Position numbers and translations under genes: made by a program. From Enterococcus lemanii (GTDB taxonomy: Bacteria > Bacillota > Bacilli > Lactobacillales > Enterococcaceae): 41,896 nucleotides of DNA. Where the stretch lies: the NCBI RefSeq assembly GCF_016909125.1, contig NZ_JAFBFD010000030.1:1-41896 (forward strand), given 5' to 3'. The notes under the pieces were generated by a model, which was given only the letters and a program-made list of their open reading frames with translations, was not told the DNA's origin and did not search any database. Shown piece by piece: positions 25,152 to 35,190 of the stretch (its first letter is position 1; every line of letters begins with the position of its first letter).

Positions 25152-26444
25152 CTAATAAGCAAACCAAATGGCTAGATCTGAATTTGCACTTGCTGATTCA
25201 CAAGTTTGCCAAGTCACTGTTGCACCTTGTGATTTCAAAACGCCATATGCGCTGTCGTTATTTGGAACATTTCTCATGACATTAAAAACAGTATAGGTTT
25301 GTCCACTTATTACAACGGTGTCCCCCACGCCAATATTCCAAACTGCCCCACCTGCGCTACTTGCTTTTTCGAATAAGTAATGAGACGGATCATCTGTCCA
25401 TTGGTAGACATACGGCGTCCATTGTGGCACTGAGCCAACGCCTGAAAATGAACTTAAATCAAAATGGTAGCCTTTAAAATTAAAGCCATCTGTTCTAGGA
25501 GCTGGAGCTGGCGCCGGTGTTGGATCCGGAGCTGGCGCTGGTGCAGGAGCTGGTGCCGGCGTCGCTTGGGTCGTTCCTCCAGTTGTTGCTTGAGAAGAAC
25601 TAGAAGAAGCTGGCGTTTCACTTACTTTGATATTCGTTGAACCACTTTGCGTACTAGATGTTTGTGTTGTTTTTTCTTGTGTCGCTTTTTCTTTTGCTGC
25701 TTTTTCTTTTTCCGCTTTTTCTTTTGCTACCTTTTCTTCTAAATTCGTTTTATAAGTGACTAAGGTTTCTTTATACTCTTCTTTCGCTGTTTCTGGCCCT
25801 ACTTTTGAAACGAGTTCTTCAAGAGTTTTATAATTTTCTTCTGTGACTGTTTCTTTGTTTTCTTCATACCATGTATCCACCGCTTTTTTTGCTTCAATTT
25901 GTTTTTTTGCCGAATTGGTCGCTTCTTGGAATTGAATTTTGATAGCCTCGCTTTGATTTAACGCTTGAATTTGTTGATTCAATTCATCAACTTTTTCAAT
26001 AGTAACTTCGGCTTTCACTTTCACTTCTTGATTAAACCCTTCATCACCAAATACTTCTGCTTCAAACAAATCATTTAGAGCGAACATTAATTCAAAAGCT
26101 TGATCATTATTTTTTAATTTCTTTAAAATTGACTGGCTACTCGCATTCACTTCTTCAAGATTCTTTTTACCCAAACTATTTGACTTCTTCATTAATTGAT
26201 CTAACTGTTTTAACAATTGATCAATTTTATCGGATGATTCTTCTGCTGTGAAGGCTAATTGATTGTCTTTTGTATATAATTGAGAAATCGATTTTTCAAT
26301 TAGCTTTTGTTCTGTGACAATTTCTTCTTTAAGATTCGACTCCTTCATTGATTCTGCATACGTATACACACTAATACTTGATCCAACTACAACCGCTGCT
26401 ACAATTGAAAATTTGATTATACTTTTTTTCGCTAATTTTTTCAT
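25152..26444 (-). CDS. Secreted coiled-coil protein with C-terminal sortase-like domain (copy 2)
   Basis: 430 residues. Signal peptide at 1-31 (FSIVAAVVVGSSISVYTYA). A charged coiled-coil stalk covers 36-260, rich in KEKA repeats at 240-258. Then comes a Ser/Thr linker, a Pro-Ala repeat at about 296-316, and residues 318-430 nearly identical to the last domain of copy 1, with His355 and Cys415 (TWQTCES). The stalks of the two copies differ far more than the C-terminal domains. Probably spans the cell wall and shows the domain outside; function unknown. The start at 26444 follows a weak ribosome binding site. Confidence 0.75.
   Translation of the reverse strand: MKKLAKKSIIKFSIVAAVVVGSSISVYTYAESMKESNLKEEIVTEQKLIEKSISQLYTKDNQLAFTAEESSDKIDQLLKQLDQLMKKSNSLGKKNLEEVNASSQSILKKLKNNDQAFELMFALNDLFEAEVFGDEGFNQEVKVKAEVTIEKVDELNQQIQALNQSEAIKIQFQEATNSAKKQIEAKKAVDTWYEENKETVTEENYKTLEELVSKVGPETAKEEYKETLVTYKTNLEEKVAKEKAEKEKAAKEKATQEKTTQTSSTQSGSTNIKVSETPASSSSSQATTGGTTQATPAPAPAPAPAPDPTPAPAPAPRTDGFNFKGYHFDLSSFSGVGSVPQWTPYVYQWTDDPSHYLFEKASSAGGAVWNIGVGDTVVISGQTYTVFNVMRNVPNNDSAYGVLKSQGATVTWQTCESASANSDLAIWFAY
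25494..25565 (-). repeat. Pro-Ala repeat tract
   Basis: GC-rich tandem codons for Pro-Ala and Asp-Pro-Thr-Pro inside the second surface-protein gene. Such tracts form stiff wall-spanning spacers. The other copy lacks it. Confidence 0.8.
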
Positions 26445-26784
26445 TCTTATTTTCTCTCAAATAAATGAGAGTCCTTTCTGATTGTTAACATATAAGTGAC
26501 TAGCAATAATTTCAGATAATAATAACAACGTTTTATTTTAGAATCATTATTATTAGTATCTAATATTTAATATCGGATGATAATAAATAAATTTAAGGCT
26601 TAATTTTAAATTTGTTAAAAAAATAACGAAATAAATTTCCAAATGATTTTTTGATTAAAATCAAGTTTGAGAACAATAATTATATAAAGACATTTATATC
26701 TATGTATTATTTTGAAATTAATTAGAATAATTCTAAATAACTGATTTAATTTCTCCCTCCGGTTTATCTAAAGTCTTTTTAAAC
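26445..26784. other. AT-rich upstream region with inverted repeats
   Basis: About 340 bases without a gene, upstream of the second surface-protein gene. Inverted repeats lie at about 26514-26561 (AGATA..TAATAA with TTATTATTA.TATCT) and 26722-26736 (TTAGAAT-A-ATTCTAA). A TATAAT-like box sits near 26681-26686 on the minus strand without a clear -35. The extreme AT content makes single motifs weak evidence. Confidence 0.45.
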
Positions 26785-26830
26785 AAAAAAAACCAATTAA
26801 GAGGTCTAACTACTCTTAATTGGTTTTTTT
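26785..26830 (-). terminator. valS terminator
   Basis: AACCAATTAAGAG / CTCTTAATTGGTT with A-runs and T-runs on both sides; it lies just after the valS stop. Confidence 0.85.
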
Positions 26831-26836
26831 GGTACT

Positions 26837-29479
26837 TTATTTAATTTTTTTTAATTGGTCAATTCGATCAACCACTGCTTTTTGTTTTTCTAAATAATCG
26901 GCTTCTTTTTCACGTTCTTGAACGACTACGTCTGCTGGTGCATTGGCAACAAAACGTTCGTTGCTTAGTTTGCCTTGGACGCGTTTGACTTCTTTTGTCC
27001 ATTTATCTAATTCTTTTTCTAAACGAGCAATTTCTTCTTCAATATTAATTAAGTCTGCTAATGGTAAGTAGATTGTTGCGCCTGTTAAAATAGCAGACAT
27101 CGCTAATTCTGGTGCTTCTAAGTCACTTGAAATAACCAGTTCTTCTGGGTTACAAAAACGCTCAATGTAGTTTTTATTTTCAACTAAAAAGGCATCAATT
27201 TCAGTATCATGGGTTTGAATCAGTAACGTAATCGGTTTAGATAAAGGGGTATTTACTTCAGCACGACTATTACGAACCGCTCGAATGAGCTCTTTCAATG
27301 TTTCCATACCGCTTGCAGCATTTTCATCAATGAATTCTTTTTGTGCAACTGGGTAAGCCGCAACGACTAATGAATCACCTTCATGTGGCATGCTATTCCA
27401 AATTTCTTCTGTCACAAATGGCATAATTGGATGTAAGAGACGCAAACTTTGATCCAACACATGGACTAAGACGCTTTGATTCATGCGTTTGGCTTCAGCC
27501 TGATCCCCATAAAGGGTTTCTTTACTCATCTCAATGTACCAATCACAAAAATCATCCCAGATAAAGTTATACAATTGACGGCCCGCTTCGCCAAATTCAA
27601 AACGATCAAATAAGTGTGTTACGGCTTCAATTGTTTCATTTAGACGGGTTAAAATCCAGCGATCAGCAACTGATTTTTTCCCTGTTAAGCTTAAATCTTC
27701 TAAAGTTAAACCTTCGACGTTCATTAATACAAAACGAGAGGCATTCCAAATTTTATTGATAAAGTTCCAAGCAGCATCCATTTTTTCATAACTAAAACGG
27801 ACGTCTTGCCCTGGTGCGGAACCATTTGATAAGAACCAACGTAAAGCATCGGCACCGTATTGATCGATTACTTCCATTGGATCAATTCCGTTGCCCAACG
27901 ACTTACTCATCTTGCGGCCTTCTTCATCACGAATAAGGCCATGAATTAAGACGTTTTCAAACGGGCGCTCGTTCGTAAATTCTAAACTTTGGAAAATCAT
28001 GCGACTGACCCAAAAAGCAATAATATCGTAACCCGTCACTAATGTATTATTAGGGAAATAACGTTTGAAGTCTTCGTTGTCTTCATCTGGCCAGCCCATC
28101 GTCGAAAACGGCCACAATGCCGAACTAAACCAAGTATCGAGTACATCGGGGTCTTGTTGCCAATTTTCAGAGTCAAGTGGTTCTTGCATCCCTACATAAA
28201 CTTCGCCTGTTTCTTTATGATACCAAGCTGGGATTTGATGCCCCCACCATAATTGACGAGAAATTACCCAGTCATGAACATTTTCCATCCAACGCAAAAA
28301 CGTTTGATTAAAGCGAGGTGGGTAAAAATTCACTGCATTTTCTGTTGCTTGATTTTCAATTGATTCCTTCGCTAATGGCGCCATTTTTACAAACCATTGA
28401 GTTGATAAACGCGGTTCTACTACAACCCCGGTTCTTTCAGAATGCCCCACACTATGAACCATTTTTTCAATTTTAATTAAATGCCCATTTTTTTCTAAAT
28501 CAGCTACGATTTGTTTGCGTGCCTCAAAACGATCCAGCCCAGCATAAGCCCCAGCTAATTCATTCATCGCGCCATTTTCGTCCATCACATTGACACGTGG
28601 TAAGTGATGACGATTCCCTACTTCAAAGTCATTTGGATCATGAGCCGGTGTTATTTTTACTACCCCAGTTCCAAACTCCATCTCTACGTATTCATCTGCA
28701 ATGATTGGGATTTCCTTATTAACAAGTGGTAAAATAACCGTTTTGCCAATGTATGCTTGATAACGTGGATCTTCAGGGTGCACAGCAATCGCCGTATCAC
28801 CAAGCATTGTTTCTGGTCGTGTCGTTGCTATTTCAACCGATCCACTACCATCAGCTAATGGATACGCCATATGGTAAAAAGCCCCTTCAATTTCTTTATG
28901 AATGACTTCGATATCTGATAAAGCTGTTCGCGCTTGTGGATCCCAGTTAATGATATATTCGCCACGATAAATTAATTCTTTTTCATACATCGTTACAAAT
29001 ACTTTACGAACGGCCTCGGATAATCCTTCATCCAAAGTAAATCTTTCACGGCTATAGTCTAATGACAAACCTAATTTAGCCCATTGTTCACGAATATGAC
29101 TCGCATATTCTTCCTTCCAACTCCAAACTTCTTCAATAAATTTCTCGCGACCTAAATCATAACGAGAAATTCCTTGTTCACGTAGTTTTTCTTCAACTTT
29201 TGCTTGGGTAGCAATCCCTGCGTGATCCATTCCTGGTAACCATAATGTATCATAGCCTTGCATTCTTTTTTGGCGTATAATCATGTCTTGTAAAGTGGTA
29301 TCCCACGCGTGGCCTAGGTGTAATTTTCCAGTAACGTTTGGTGGCGGGATTACAATGGAATACGGTTTTGCTTTTTTATCGCCACTTGGTTTAAACAAAT
29401 CTTTTTTTAGCCATTCTTCATAACGACCAGCTTCCACTTCACTTGGCTGGTATTTTGTTGATAGTTCTTTTTTTACCAT
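26837..29479 (-). CDS. valS: Valyl-tRNA synthetase
   Basis: 880 residues, class I synthetase. The HIGH motif appears as [18 protein letters not shown] near residue 45. The KMSKS loop is [13 protein letters not shown], and the editing domain contains [22 protein letters not shown]. An anticodon-binding domain and a C-terminal coiled coil ([23 protein letters not shown]) follow. ATG 29479 has AAGGAGG upstream. Controlled by a T-box leader. Confidence 0.98.
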   Translation of the reverse strand: MVKKELSTKYQPSEVEAGRYEEWLKKDLFKPSGDKKAKPYSIVIPPPNVTGKLHLGHAWDTTLQDMIIRQKRMQGYDTLWLPGMDHAGIATQAKVEEKLREQGISRYDLGREKFIEEVWSWKEEYASHIREQWAKLGLSLDYSRERFTLDEGLSEAVRKVFVTMYEKELIYRGEYIINWDPQARTALSDIEVIHKEIEGAFYHMAYPLADGSGSVEIATTRPETMLGDTAIAVHPEDPRYQAYIGKTVILPLVNKEIPIIADEYVEMEFGTGVVKITPAHDPNDFEVGNRHHLPRVNVMDENGAMNELAGAYAGLDRFEARKQIVADLEKNGHLIKIEKMVHSVGHSERTGVVVEPRLSTQWFVKMAPLAKESIENQATENAVNFYPPRFNQTFLRWMENVHDWVISRQLWWGHQIPAWYHKETGEVYVGMQEPLDSENWQQDPDVLDTWFSSALWPFSTMGWPDEDNEDFKRYFPNNTLVTGYDIIAFWVSRMIFQSLEFTNERPFENVLIHGLIRDEEGRKMSKSLGNGIDPMEVIDQYGADALRWFLSNGSAPGQDVRFSYEKMDAAWNFINKIWNASRFVLMNVEGLTLEDLSLTGKKSVADRWILTRLNETIEAVTHLFDRFEFGEAGRQLYNFIWDDFCDWYIEMSKETLYGDQAEAKRMNQSVLVHVLDQSLRLLHPIMPFVTEEIWNSMPHEGDSLVVAAYPVAQKEFIDENAASGMETLKELIRAVRNSRAEVNTPLSKPITLLIQTHDTEIDAFLVENKNYIERFCNPEELVISSDLEAPELAMSAILTGATIYLPLADLINIEEEIARLEKELDKWTKEVKRVQGKLSNERFVANAPADVVVQEREKEADYLEKQKAVVDRIDQLKKIK

Positions 29480-29491
29480 TTAATTTCCTCC

Positions 29492-29750
29492 TTAAAAATA
29501 AAAAAAGTCCTAGGATGACGAATCATCTTAGGACGTAAATTACGCGGTACCACCTAAATTGTAGCCTTACGCTACCTCTTAAAGCGTGATTTAACGGTCA
29601 CGACACGTTTGATTTTACTTTCATTTCAAATCAAAGACTCCCAAGCTACCTTCACTCATCTTCGTTGAAAATCTTTCAGCATTTGATTTTCTCTCTACTT
29701 AACTAAGATTTCGCTACTCCTCTTGTTCATTGTCTTGGTTTATTCTACAA
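29492..29750 (-). promoter_or_regulatory. T-box leader of valS
   Basis: The minus-strand element has a stem I region (AGAGGAGTA near the base), the 14-base T-box core GGTGGTACCGCG (29543-29554) and a terminator with arms GTCCTA/TAGGAC followed by seven T. The likely specifier triplet is GTA, a Val codon, at 29647-29649 in GAAGGTAGCTTGGGAG. Uncharged tRNA-Val should switch off the terminator and let valS be expressed. Confidence 0.93.
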
Positions 29751-29775
29751 TGAAGCATTTTTAAAGTCAAGGTGT

Positions 29776-30441
29776 CTAATTCTTAACATAATTTGGGATA
29801 AGTTGTTGGTGTTGATTATCAAAAAAGATTAACGTTAACAATTCTGTCGTTAGGTCAATATAACGGATACTTACATAAGGTGGCACGATAACGCGATCAG
29901 GGGCAAAATTTAAAATGGCTGTAATCCCCGCATCAACAATCGTATTGACGGCCATTTGAGAACTATGACTTGGCACGGTTGTAATCGCAACATTCACATT
30001 ATTTTCTTGGCAGACTTTTTCAAATTGGTCCATTCCGTAAATCATAAAACCATCAAAGACCGTCCCGATTAACTCAGGATTATTATCAAACACACAATTA
30101 ATTTTTAAGTTTGCATTCCGGCGAAAATTATTTTTCAAGAGTGCTTTTCCTAAATTGCCCATTCCAACAAGTGCGATTCGTTTTTCTTCATCTGTTTCAA
30201 GTAATTCACTAAAAACTTCAATTAAAAATGGCACTTCATAACCGTACCCACTTCTTCCAAGCTCTCCTAAATAAGAAAAGTCGCGCCGAATGGTGGCAGA
30301 TGGTACTTGCGTCACCTCGGCAAATTCCTTTGATTTAATTCTTGTCACACCGTTAGCTTCTAACACTTTTAAATTTCGAAGATACAGTGGTAATCGTTTC
30401 GCTGTTGCTCGTGGCAACTTTTTCAATTCATTGATTTCCAC
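29776..30441 (-). CDS. rex: Redox-sensing transcriptional repressor Rex
   Basis: 221 residues from a GTG at 30441, or 224 from a GTG at 30450. Winged helix (RATAKRLPLYLRNLKVL...SATIRRDFSYLGELGRSGYGY), Rossmann fold with VGMGNLGKAL for NAD(H), and a C-terminal domain-swapped helix. Senses the NADH/NAD+ ratio and controls fermentation genes. GAGGTGG is five bases from GTG 30441, which is therefore preferred. It has its own promoter. Confidence 0.93.
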   Translation of the reverse strand: MEINELKKLPRATAKRLPLYLRNLKVLEANGVTRIKSKEFAEVTQVPSATIRRDFSYLGELGRSGYGYEVPFLIEVFSELLETDEEKRIALVGMGNLGKALLKNNFRRNANLKINCVFDNNPELIGTVFDGFMIYGMDQFEKVCQENNVNVAITTVPSHSSQMAVNTIVDAGITAILNFAPDRVIVPPYVSIRYIDLTTELLTLIFFDNQHQQLIPNYVKN

Positions 30442-30474
30442 ACAGTCCACCTCTTTGTTAATTCATTCACATAG

Positions 30475-30503
30475 ATTGTATCACTTAAATTAGTGGCTTG
30501 CAA
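30475..30503 (-). promoter_or_regulatory. rex promoter
   Basis: Minus strand: TTGCAA (30498-30503), a 17-base spacer and TACAAT (30475-30480). A half-matching Rex-like site, TTGTGAAAAATACACTA (about 30511-30527), lies just upstream; only the TTGTGAA half is good, so autoregulation is a guess. Confidence 0.6.
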
Positions 30504-30530
30504 GTGCAAATAGTGTATTTTTCACAAATA

Positions 30531-30575
30531 AAAAGATTGATTTAATCCTAATAAAAATGATTAAATCAATCTTTT
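30531..30575 (-). terminator. thiI terminator (bidirectional)
   Basis: AAAGATTGATTTAATC / GATTAAATCAATCTTT stem with A-runs and T-runs on both strands, 45 bases after the thiI stop. Confidence 0.75.
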
Positions 30576-30618
30576 GTTATTTTCTATGCTACTCATTGTG
30601 TGATAAGTTACAATCCAA

Positions 30619-31818
30619 TTATAAAAAATCTGAAAAGTCTTCTTCTTGTCCTGCAGTGACTTCGGTAAACATTAATCCGCTTAATGCTCGTTCAATCATC
30701 CCTTCAATATCTAACCTTGCTTCATATAAATGAACTTTTTCGAGCTTCGGACGTGTCTTGGGTTGTGGAGGAGCAAATATCGTACAGCAATCCTCAAATG
30801 GCTGAATCGCTAATTCAAAGGTATCAATTTTTTGAGCGACTTCAATAATTTCTAATTTATCCATTGTGGCTACTGGGCGAATAATCGGCGTACAGCTAAC
30901 TTCATTAATTGCTACCATACTTTGAAGCGTTTGAGAGGCAACTTGACCTAAAGATTCGCCATTGATAATAATTAACCCTTTGCGAATTTCACGGATTTGA
31001 TCCGTCAAACGTAACATCATCCGACGCGTAATCGTCATCCAATAACCTTGTGGCACATGATTTTTGATTTCTTCTTGAATTTCAGTAAACGGCACTTCAA
31101 TAAATTGAATGCTTCCAACATAAGGAGTTAATTTCTTTGTTAAATCTTTGGCTTTTTGCAAAGCTTGTTCGCTCGTATAAGGCGGACTAGCAAAATGAAC
31201 GGCTTCAATTTCAACACCACGTTTCATCGAAAAATAGCCGGCCACAGGGGAATCGATTCCGCCCGATAGCATCAACATGCCCTTGCCTGCCGTTCCAACT
31301 GGCAACCCACCTGCTCCTTGAATCGTCTCATAAGATAAATAAGCACCACCCATTCGAATTTCAAGTCGTAAATTAATATCCGGTTGCTTCATTTGCGCTT
31401 TTATATTAGGAAAAATATCAAAAATAGCATTGCCTAACGTCTGATTCAACTCATCGCTCGTTTGTACAAAGTCATGATCACTACGTTTCGCTGTAATTTT
31501 GAAAGTTTCTTTTCCTGTATAAATTTCACGCATCATTTCTTGGGCTTTGGCCTTAATCACTTCGATATCTTTTTCAACTCGAATACTTGGAGAAAAATTT
31601 TGAATGCCAAAGATTTTTTGTAACAATGGAATAATCTTGTCACTATCTTCTCCATTTAATAATAAATGCATTCGGTCTCTTTCTGCTTTCACTTTGACAT
31701 GTGGAAAATCAACTAAACTTTTTTTTACATTTGAAGCTAAGCGTGTAATAAAGAGTTTGCGGTTTTTTCCTTTTGTTGATAGTTCGCCATAACGAACCAT
31801 AATTTCACTATATTTCAC
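30619..31818 (-). CDS. thiI: tRNA 4-thiouridine synthetase ThiI
   Basis: 399 residues. N-terminal ferredoxin-like and THUMP domains (about 1-165), then a PP-loop adenylation domain with [17 protein letters not shown]. It makes 4-thiouridine at tRNA position 8. The C-terminal rhodanese domain of the enterobacterial enzyme is absent, as usual in Firmicutes. A cysteine desulfurase gene is 11 bases upstream and should supply the sulfur, like the nifZ-thiI pair of Bacillus subtilis. Confidence 0.95.
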   Translation of the reverse strand: MKYSEIMVRYGELSTKGKNRKLFITRLASNVKKSLVDFPHVKVKAERDRMHLLLNGEDSDKIIPLLQKIFGIQNFSPSIRVEKDIEVIKAKAQEMMREIYTGKETFKITAKRSDHDFVQTSDELNQTLGNAIFDIFPNIKAQMKQPDINLRLEIRMGGAYLSYETIQGAGGLPVGTAGKGMLMLSGGIDSPVAGYFSMKRGVEIEAVHFASPPYTSEQALQKAKDLTKKLTPYVGSIQFIEVPFTEIQEEIKNHVPQGYWMTITRRMMLRLTDQIREIRKGLIIINGESLGQVASQTLQSMVAINEVSCTPIIRPVATMDKLEIIEVAQKIDTFELAIQPFEDCCTIFAPPQPKTRPKLEKVHLYEARLDIEGMIERALSGLMFTEVTAGQEEDFSDFL

Positions 31819-31829
31819 TGACTTTCTCC

Positions 31830-32972
31830 TTAGTTAATTTTTGAAAACTTCTGATATAAATGATGAAAGACCACTAAAAATTGTTCGATTTCTGCTAGTG
31901 TATTACTCGCATCTAAACTAATTCTAACAGCCGTTGTCGCTAACTCATAGGGAATTCCCATCGCATGCAGGGTGCTACTCGTTTGCTGTTTTTTACTAGA
32001 GCAGGCACTCGTCGTTGAGACATAAATTTGTTTTTCTTCTAATGCATGAACGAGGACTTCCCCTCGAATTCCTTTTAGACCAAAGCAAAGAATATGAGGC
32101 GCATAATTTTCTTTTTGAGAAAAAATGGTGACCTTCTCATATTTTTCGAGTGCTTCAAAAAGATACTTTCGTAATTGTTCCACATGCGTCTCATTTTGTT
32201 GTTTTTTCTCTAAAGTTAAACGCATTGCTTTAGCCATCCCAACAATTGCTGGCACATTCTCCGTTCCACTACGAGCATTATTTTCTTGTCCACCACCATT
32301 TAAAAGCGGTGCTAAGCGGCGGCCTTTCTTCCAATAAATAAAGCCAACTCCTCGTGGCCCATGGAATTTATGTGCAGAGAAAGTGGCAAAATCAACCCGT
32401 GAGGTGAGCCAATTTTCACTTGGTACATGCCCTAATCCTTGGACCGCATCGACATGAAAGTGAATTTTAGGGTAGTCCGTTAACATTTCACTAACTGCTT
32501 GAATCGGTTGAATCGCCCCAACCTCATTGTTCACAACCATAATTGAAACTAAAATCGTTTCTTTTCGAAGATAACTTTTTAGTGTGTCTAAGTGAATTTG
32601 TCCTTTGGAATCCACCGGTACAACACTTACTTCAAATCCTAGTTTTTCGAGTTGTTTCGCGGTCTCGCTAACTGCTGGATGCTCTATCGAAGAAATAATT
32701 AAATGATTCCCGTAAGCTTTTTTTTCAATGGCGGTTCCCTTTAACACCCAATTGTCTCCTTCTGTTCCCCCACTTGTAAAAAAAATCTCTTCTGGATTAA
32801 CAAAAAGTAAATCGGCAATTTGTTTACGCGCTTGTTGTAGCAAGCGATTGGCTTGGTTACCTAGGTCGTGTAAACTCGACGGATTGCCAATTATGCGTTG
32901 GCTCGTTTGCATGTACGTTTGTAACACTTCTGGAAGAATTGGTGATGTTGCACTATGATCAAAATAAATCAT
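31830..32972 (-). CDS. Cysteine desulfurase (NifS/IscS family, ThiI partner)
   Basis: 380 residues from the ATG at 32972. PLP enzyme that takes sulfur from cysteine as an enzyme persulfide. The PLP lysine is in [11 protein letters not shown], the N terminus is [11 protein letters not shown] and the mobile loop with the reactive Cys is [22 protein letters not shown] lies eleven bases before this ATG. A longer frame to 33056 has no family similarity in its first 28 residues. Directly upstream of thiI, with which it forms a pair for tRNA thiolation. Confidence 0.93.
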   Translation of the reverse strand: MIYFDHSATSPILPEVLQTYMQTSQRIIGNPSSLHDLGNQANRLLQQARKQIADLLFVNPEEIFFTSGGTEGDNWVLKGTAIEKKAYGNHLIISSIEHPAVSETAKQLEKLGFEVSVVPVDSKGQIHLDTLKSYLRKETILVSIMVVNNEVGAIQPIQAVSEMLTDYPKIHFHVDAVQGLGHVPSENWLTSRVDFATFSAHKFHGPRGVGFIYWKKGRRLAPLLNGGGQENNARSGTENVPAIVGMAKAMRLTLEKKQQNETHVEQLRKYLFEALEKYEKVTIFSQKENYAPHILCFGLKGIRGEVLVHALEEKQIYVSTTSACSSKKQQTSSTLHAMGIPYELATTAVRISLDASNTLAEIEQFLVVFHHLYQKFSKIN

Positions 32973-33126
32973 TTTCTTTCTTCCCACCTTTCTAAAATTC
33001 TTTTCTATTATACTCATTTGCCGTTCTTCCTTCAAGCTTTCTACTTTTTTCTGCATGCTATTTCATCTGAGCTAGAAATCGCCAAAAAAATTGATTGAAA
33101 GACGAACGTGTAATTTTCTTTTTGCA

Positions 33127-33176
33127 TTAAAAAAACTATTTTGACTCTCTTTTTAGTTAAAAGAATCAAAATAGTT
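33127..33176 (-). terminator. ezrA terminator
   Basis: AACTATTTTGA / TCAAAATAGTT stem (33134-33144, 33166-33176) followed by seven T on the minus strand. Confidence 0.75.
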
Positions 33177-33183
33177 CTAGCGT

Positions 33184-34905
33184 TTAAACTAAATCACGAT
33201 GATTAAAGTAAAAATTTTCTAAACGTTTGAATGAACCTGGTTCAACTCTTTCTAAAGCTGTTCCAATTTCATCTAAAGCATCTTGATAACGATATTCTTG
33301 ATTAAATAAAACAAGACTGTGCTCAATCGCTGCTTTGACGTCTGGATGAGAATGACGATAGCGGTTGGCATATTGCATCATTTGTTCTGTTAAAGCAGCT
33401 GCATCAACTAATTCTTTCGTGCGACGATCCAATAAGTCAATTTCTTCTTGACAAATCGCTACTAACTTATTGACTTCTTCCATATTAATTCGAATTTTAT
33501 TTAATAGTTTTGATAAATCTTCTACTCGATCGGTTGCTAGGAAAAAGAACTCTAAATATTCTCCTGCTAAACCTGGTAAACGATTTTTTTCAACATAACG
33601 TTTTAAATTTCGTAATTGGAATTCAAACTGTTCAATTTTTTCTTGTGCAATTTTTTCATCTTCACGAAGGTTTCTTAAAGACTCATCAATTTCAACTTGT
33701 TGGCTCTCAATATCATCTAAGATTTGGTAAGCATCTTTATAAAATGCTTGAACCTCAGAATAGGCAATTTCGTGGTTATCAAGTTGTGGGAGAATTAAAC
33801 CATGACGACGAGTCAACTCATCGATTTCTGTTTGGAAGCCTCTTACGCGTCCAAGTTCGTTGTGGTTTAAAGTATAACTTTGGGTCGTATGATCAATTTC
33901 AATTAATAATTGACGGTTATTACGTAACGAGTGATTAATGTACTCTTCGATAACCGGTTTGTTTTTTAGTACATATTTTTTCGCTTCAATTTCTCTTTCC
34001 ATGACTGAATACAGATCATCAATTTCTTGAGCCGTATCTCGGTTAGCCACTTCCACAATCGCAACTTCTGCTTTTGCTAAATCAGCCGTTGAATTTTCGA
34101 CACGACGAGTCACGCGTTGAATATCGTTGGCAAAATTTCCTTCAGGGAATACAAACTTATCTGCAAGTAATTTTTTATAGCCTTCTTCAATTTCTTTTAA
34201 TTGAGCTGGGAAAGTCTTGCTTAATTCTTCGTACACCGCTGGGATTTTTTTCATCGTTTCTTCAAGTTCATAAGTATGATTTTCAGCGGTCTCAAGTACT
34301 TCACGAGCTTCAACCGGATCACCCGATGTATTTAAAGTAACAAATTGAGTAAATTCGATTTCAATATTCTTAATTTGCTTTTGTAACTCAGCGTAGGCTG
34401 GGCCAAAATCTGAACCAGATTCGCGTAAAGCTTTTTTTAATTCTTCATAGACATCTAATGCCCGTTGAACTTGTAGAGAATTTCGTTCTTCACTTTCACG
34501 TAATTCTTTTAGCCCTTGACGGATTTCTTTTACTTGTGCTTCCATGTTTGAAACAATTTCTTCAGCTTCAGAAACCGCTGCTTTTGCTTTCATAAAGCGG
34601 TAAGTTTCATTTAAGTTTTCAACTTCAAATATTTGACTTTCCAAATCAGCAAAAGAACTTGTTGAAAGTTCAGTCCATTTTTGACTCCACTCTCTAAAAG
34701 TGTTTTGACTTTGTCCAACGAGATGCATTTTTTTCACTTCGTCCACTTCTTCAATTACTGGTAAGTCAAACAAGTCTTCTTTGCGTTTTTCTAAAACATA
34801 TAATCTTTCTTGGTTTTTTCGACGCATAAAAAAACTGACCCCATATAAGACAGCGACTACCACAATGATGGCAATGACAACCCCGATGATTACTTGATTA
34901 CTCAT
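33184..34905 (-). CDS. ezrA: Septation ring formation regulator EzrA
   Basis: 573 residues. One N-terminal transmembrane helix at about residues 4-26 (VIIGVVIAIIVVVAVLYGVSFF), then an almost wholly helical, spectrin-like body. The typical motif near the end is YANRYRHSHPDVKAAI. A division protein of low-GC Gram-positives that sits at the septum and restrains FtsZ ring assembly. Length is right for the family. Monocistronic by its terminator. Confidence 0.95.
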   Translation of the reverse strand: MSNQVIIGVVIAIIVVVAVLYGVSFFMRRKNQERLYVLEKRKEDLFDLPVIEEVDEVKKMHLVGQSQNTFREWSQKWTELSTSSFADLESQIFEVENLNETYRFMKAKAAVSEAEEIVSNMEAQVKEIRQGLKELRESEERNSLQVQRALDVYEELKKALRESGSDFGPAYAELQKQIKNIEIEFTQFVTLNTSGDPVEAREVLETAENHTYELEETMKKIPAVYEELSKTFPAQLKEIEEGYKKLLADKFVFPEGNFANDIQRVTRRVENSTADLAKAEVAIVEVANRDTAQEIDDLYSVMEREIEAKKYVLKNKPVIEEYINHSLRNNRQLLIEIDHTTQSYTLNHNELGRVRGFQTEIDELTRRHGLILPQLDNHEIAYSEVQAFYKDAYQILDDIESQQVEIDESLRNLREDEKIAQEKIEQFEFQLRNLKRYVEKNRLPGLAGEYLEFFFLATDRVEDLSKLLNKIRINMEEVNKLVAICQEEIDLLDRRTKELVDAAALTEQMMQYANRYRHSHPDVKAAIEHSLVLFNQEYRYQDALDEIGTALERVEPGSFKRLENFYFNHRDLV

Positions 34906-35003
34906 TTAAGTGTTCCCCCATTTTATTTCAGTATTCATTTGTATTTATATTGAACTAAATATTTTTAGTGTTTATTTTTTCAGATAAAAGACATCTACCT
35001 TAA

Positions 35004-35012
35004 ATTATAACA
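35004..35012 (-). promoter_or_regulatory. Candidate ezrA promoter
   Basis: TGTTATAAT on the minus strand fits an extended -10; the -35 is weak. About 95 bases before the ezrA start. Confidence 0.4.
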
Positions 35013-35132
35013 TAAAGAAAATCTGCAATCACTAAGAACCCCTAAAAAAAACACCTTTTTTGAAAAAAAACTGACTAAAAAATAGAACATTCCGAAAAAT
35101 AAGCAGTTTTTTCCATATTATTATGAAAAAAC

Positions 35133-35161
35133 TTGCATTATTTCCTATTTAAAGGTAATCT
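35133..35161 (+). promoter_or_regulatory. Promoter of the aspartate kinase gene
   Basis: TTGCAT (35133-35138), a 17-base spacer and TAATCT (35156-35161), about 25 bases before the start codon. No lysine riboswitch is seen in the short leader. Confidence 0.65.
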
Positions 35162-35190
35162 ATTAAAAATTGATAAGAAGGGGATTAAAA

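Noticed and set aside
35000-35190. Lysine riboswitch ahead of the aspartate kinase
   Set aside because: The putative leader is only about 25 bases after the promoter and the preceding DNA is AT-rich without the conserved riboswitch elements.
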